This document shows positions 4,550 through 6,264 of a stretch of 6,264 bases of DNA, in pieces. Numbering within the stretch: the stretch's first letter is position 1; each line of letters starts with the position of its first letter. The notes under the pieces were generated by a model, which was not told the origin of the DNA, ran no database searches, and was given only the letters and a program-made list of their open reading frames with translations. The translations under genes and the position numbers were made by a program. This stretch comes from Chitinivibrionales bacterium (GTDB lineage: Bacteria > Fibrobacterota > Chitinivibrionia > Chitinivibrionales > WJMI01), in assembly GCA_014729595.1 (NCBI GenBank), contig WJJU01000731.1, positions 1-6,264 on the forward strand, read 5' to 3'.

Positions 4550-6172
4550 ATGACAATGAAAAGTGACATTGCTATAGCACGAAGTGCCGCCAAGCGGCCG
4601 ATTGAAGAGATTGCCGCCGGGGTTGGGCTCCGGTTCGAAGACCTGATTCCTTATGGTCGTCATATTGCAAAAGTCCCCGTGGAGCTTGCGTCCAAGCCTC
4701 GCAAGGAGGGACCGGGGAAACTGATCCTAGTGACGGCCATGACGCCTACGCCGCAAGGTGAAGGCAAGACGACCAACACCATTGGTCTCGGTCAGGCGAT
4801 GAAAAAGATCGGCAAGAACGTAATGATTGCCATACGAGAGCCCTCCCTGGGGCCGTGCATGGGTCTTAAAGGTGGTGCCGCGGGCGGCGGTTACTCTCAG
4901 GTCCTTCCCATGGAAGATATCAACCTTCATTTCACCGGGGACCTTCATGCAATCTCGGCTACGCACAATCTTTTGGCGGCGGTGATCGACAACCATCTTC
5001 ACCAGAGGGCCGAGCCGGCCATTCACCCTCGAAAAGTATGTTGGCGTCGCGTAATCGACATGAATGACCGAACCCTTCGCAACATCATTGTCGGGTTGGG
5101 CGGGGCTGGAATCAATGGCGTAATGCGTGAAGACGGATTCGAGATAACGGCGGCTTCGGAGGTGATGGCGATTTTGTGTCTCGCACGATCGATAGCCGAT
5201 CTCAAAGAGCGGCTCAGCAATATCGTGGTGGGGTATGATTACCTAGGAAAGTCGGTTACCGTTGCGGATATTGGCGTGCAGGGCGCCATGACCGCCCTAC
5301 TCAAGCATGCAATCAATCCAAATCTTGTGCAGAGCATCGAGGGGGTGCCGGTTCTCGTGCACGGTGGACCGTTCGCAAATATCGCTCACGGTTGCAATAC
5401 CCTGGTTGCAACGCGGGCCGCGCTCAATCTTGGGGATTATGTCATAACCGAGGCCGGTTTTGGTGCTGATTTGGGCGCCGAGAAGTTTTTTGACATTAAG
5501 TGCCGTGTCGGAGACCTGACACCTTCCGCGGTTGTACTGGTCGTTACCCGTCGCGCCGTCGCCGCTCACGGTATCGAGAATGTTATGAAGCACGTGGAAA
5601 ACGTCCGATTGTTCGGCTTGCCGGTGATCGTATCCATCAACCGGTTTCTCGGCGACAACGATACCGATCTTCAGAATATCCTTAAGCAATGCCGTGAGGG
5701 TGGGGTCGACGCCTCGATTACCGATTTCCGCGAAGCCGGTGGGGAGGGCGGACTGGAGCTTGCCGAGAAAGTGTGCTCGCACTGCGATTCCCCCGGCTCA
5801 TTCGCGCCGCTTTACCCGCTAGACATGAAAATCGAAGAAAAAATCTCTACTATTGCCCAAAAGGTATATGGTGCGGCGAATGTGGAACTATCAGATAAGG
5901 CCCGCAAAGCAATCAAGCGTATCGAGGATCTCGGCTACGGCAATTTGCCCGTATGTATGGCCAAAACACCCGCTTCATTATCCGATGATCCTCGTAGTCC
6001 GGGGCGCCCGACGGGGTTCACGATAACCGTGTCCGACGCAAAAGTGTCGGCGGGGGCCGGTTTCGTTGTTGTCTATACTGGTACCATTATGACCATGCCC
6101 GGACTACCGAAACATCCCGCGGCACTCGATATCGATATCAATAACGAGGGCGAGATTTCCGGGCTGTTCTGA
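4550..6172 (+). CDS. fhs: Formate-tetrahydrofolate ligase (10-formyl-THF synthetase)
   Basis: The enzyme makes 10-formyl-THF from formate, THF and ATP, feeding purine synthesis, initiator fMet-tRNA and, in some bacteria, the reductive acetyl-CoA or glycine routes. All family landmarks are visible: P-loop TPTPQGEGKTT (65-75, Lys73), AIREPSLGP (94-102, with Arg96-Glu97), KGGAAGGGYSQVLPMEDINL (107-126), FTGD ending at Asp131, GFEITAASEVMAILCLA, HGGPFANIAHGCN, TEAGFGADLGAEKFFDIKCR, GYGNLPVCMAKT and the end TMPGLPKHPAALDIDIN...GLF. At 540 residues it is slightly short. The segment HGIENVMKHVEN (340-351) lacks roughly 15-20 residues found there in the Moorella enzyme. The start was taken as ATG 4550, 9 bases after GGGGA; TTG 4541 touches the ribosome site and ATG 4556 is possible. 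It is probably cotranscribed with the ACT-HAD gene. Confidence 0.97.
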   Translation: MTMKSDIAIARSAAKRPIEEIAAGVGLRFEDLIPYGRHIAKVPVELASKPRKEGPGKLILVTAMTPTPQGEGKTTNTIGLGQAMKKIGKNVMIAIREPSLGPCMGLKGGAAGGGYSQVLPMEDINLHFTGDLHAISATHNLLAAVIDNHLHQRAEPAIHPRKVCWRRVIDMNDRTLRNIIVGLGGAGINGVMREDGFEITAASEVMAILCLARSIADLKERLSNIVVGYDYLGKSVTVADIGVQGAMTALLKHAINPNLVQSIEGVPVLVHGGPFANIAHGCNTLVATRAALNLGDYVITEAGFGADLGAEKFFDIKCRVGDLTPSAVVLVVTRRAVAAHGIENVMKHVENVRLFGLPVIVSINRFLGDNDTDLQNILKQCREGGVDASITDFREAGGEGGLELAEKVCSHCDSPGSFAPLYPLDMKIEEKISTIAQKVYGAANVELSDKARKAIKRIEDLGYGNLPVCMAKTPASLSDDPRSPGRPTGFTITVSDAKVSAGAGFVVVYTGTIMTMPGLPKHPAALDIDINNEGEISGLF

Positions 6173-6264
6173 TGCGCCATACGGATGAGCGCTTGCGGAG
6201 TTGAGGCTCCTCGGCCGGATACACCGACGATCGTTCCAGGTCGTTCCCCGATGGTGAATCCGTG
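6173..6264. other. Right-edge flank without a callable gene
   Basis: An ATG overlapping the fhs stop gives only a 10-codon frame. A second frame from ATG 6185 stays open to the edge for 26 codons, but has no ribosome site and no family I recognise. The minus strand is also open here but runs antisense into fhs. No terminator hairpin with a T run follows fhs, so the transcript may continue past the window. Confidence 0.5.

Noticed and set aside
6172..6264. folD or another folate gene starting right after fhs
   Set aside because: The frames available in the last 92 bases do not match the N-terminus of FolD or another folate enzyme.

Overview
The window is bacterial and moderately GC-rich. It holds four protein genes that can be supported: a MurA-type enolpyruvyl transferase, a YciH/SUI1-type translation factor, an ACT-domain protein with a SerB-like HAD domain, and formate-tetrahydrofolate ligase, plus one small conserved protein of unknown function. 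Intergenic DNA is unusually plentiful and rich in inverted repeats. The organism cannot be named from this sequence. A MurA with Asp in place of the catalytic Cys, an Fhs shorter than the Moorella enzyme and a bacterial SUI1 protein fit a deep-branching or uncultured bacterial lineage better than a well-studied genus.

Layout. Positions 1-824 (minus) carry the 5' part of murA, which runs off the left edge. Positions 825-950 are an AT-rich divergent spacer. Positions 952-1144 (plus) are a candidate 6S-like RNA, followed by a clear intrinsic terminator at 1153-1182. Positions 1183-2031 contain no convincing gene, but hold an 18-bp inverted repeat enclosing a roughly 167-bp element (1618-1784) and further hairpins. 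Positions 2032-2316 encode the 94-residue small protein. Positions 2317-2706 are a gene-free, hairpin-rich spacer with a set of mutually exclusive stems. Positions 2707-3057 encode the YciH/SUI1 protein. Positions 3058-3373 are a spacer with a candidate multibranched leader RNA (3123-3248). Positions 3374-4528 and 4550-6172 form a probable two-gene operon, an ACT-ACT-HAD protein followed by Fhs. Positions 6173-6264 hold nothing that can be called.

How the parts may work together. Fhs activates formate onto tetrahydrofolate. Serine is the other main source of one-carbon units, so a serine-biosynthesis-like protein cotranscribed with fhs makes metabolic sense. The HAD active-site motifs of that protein are, however, broken: the second Asp of DxDx[ST], the motif III Lys and the GDGAND motif are all altered. 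A sensing or regulatory role through its two ACT domains is therefore more likely than phosphoserine phosphatase activity. The structured segment upstream of this operon is the best candidate here for an undescribed regulatory RNA.
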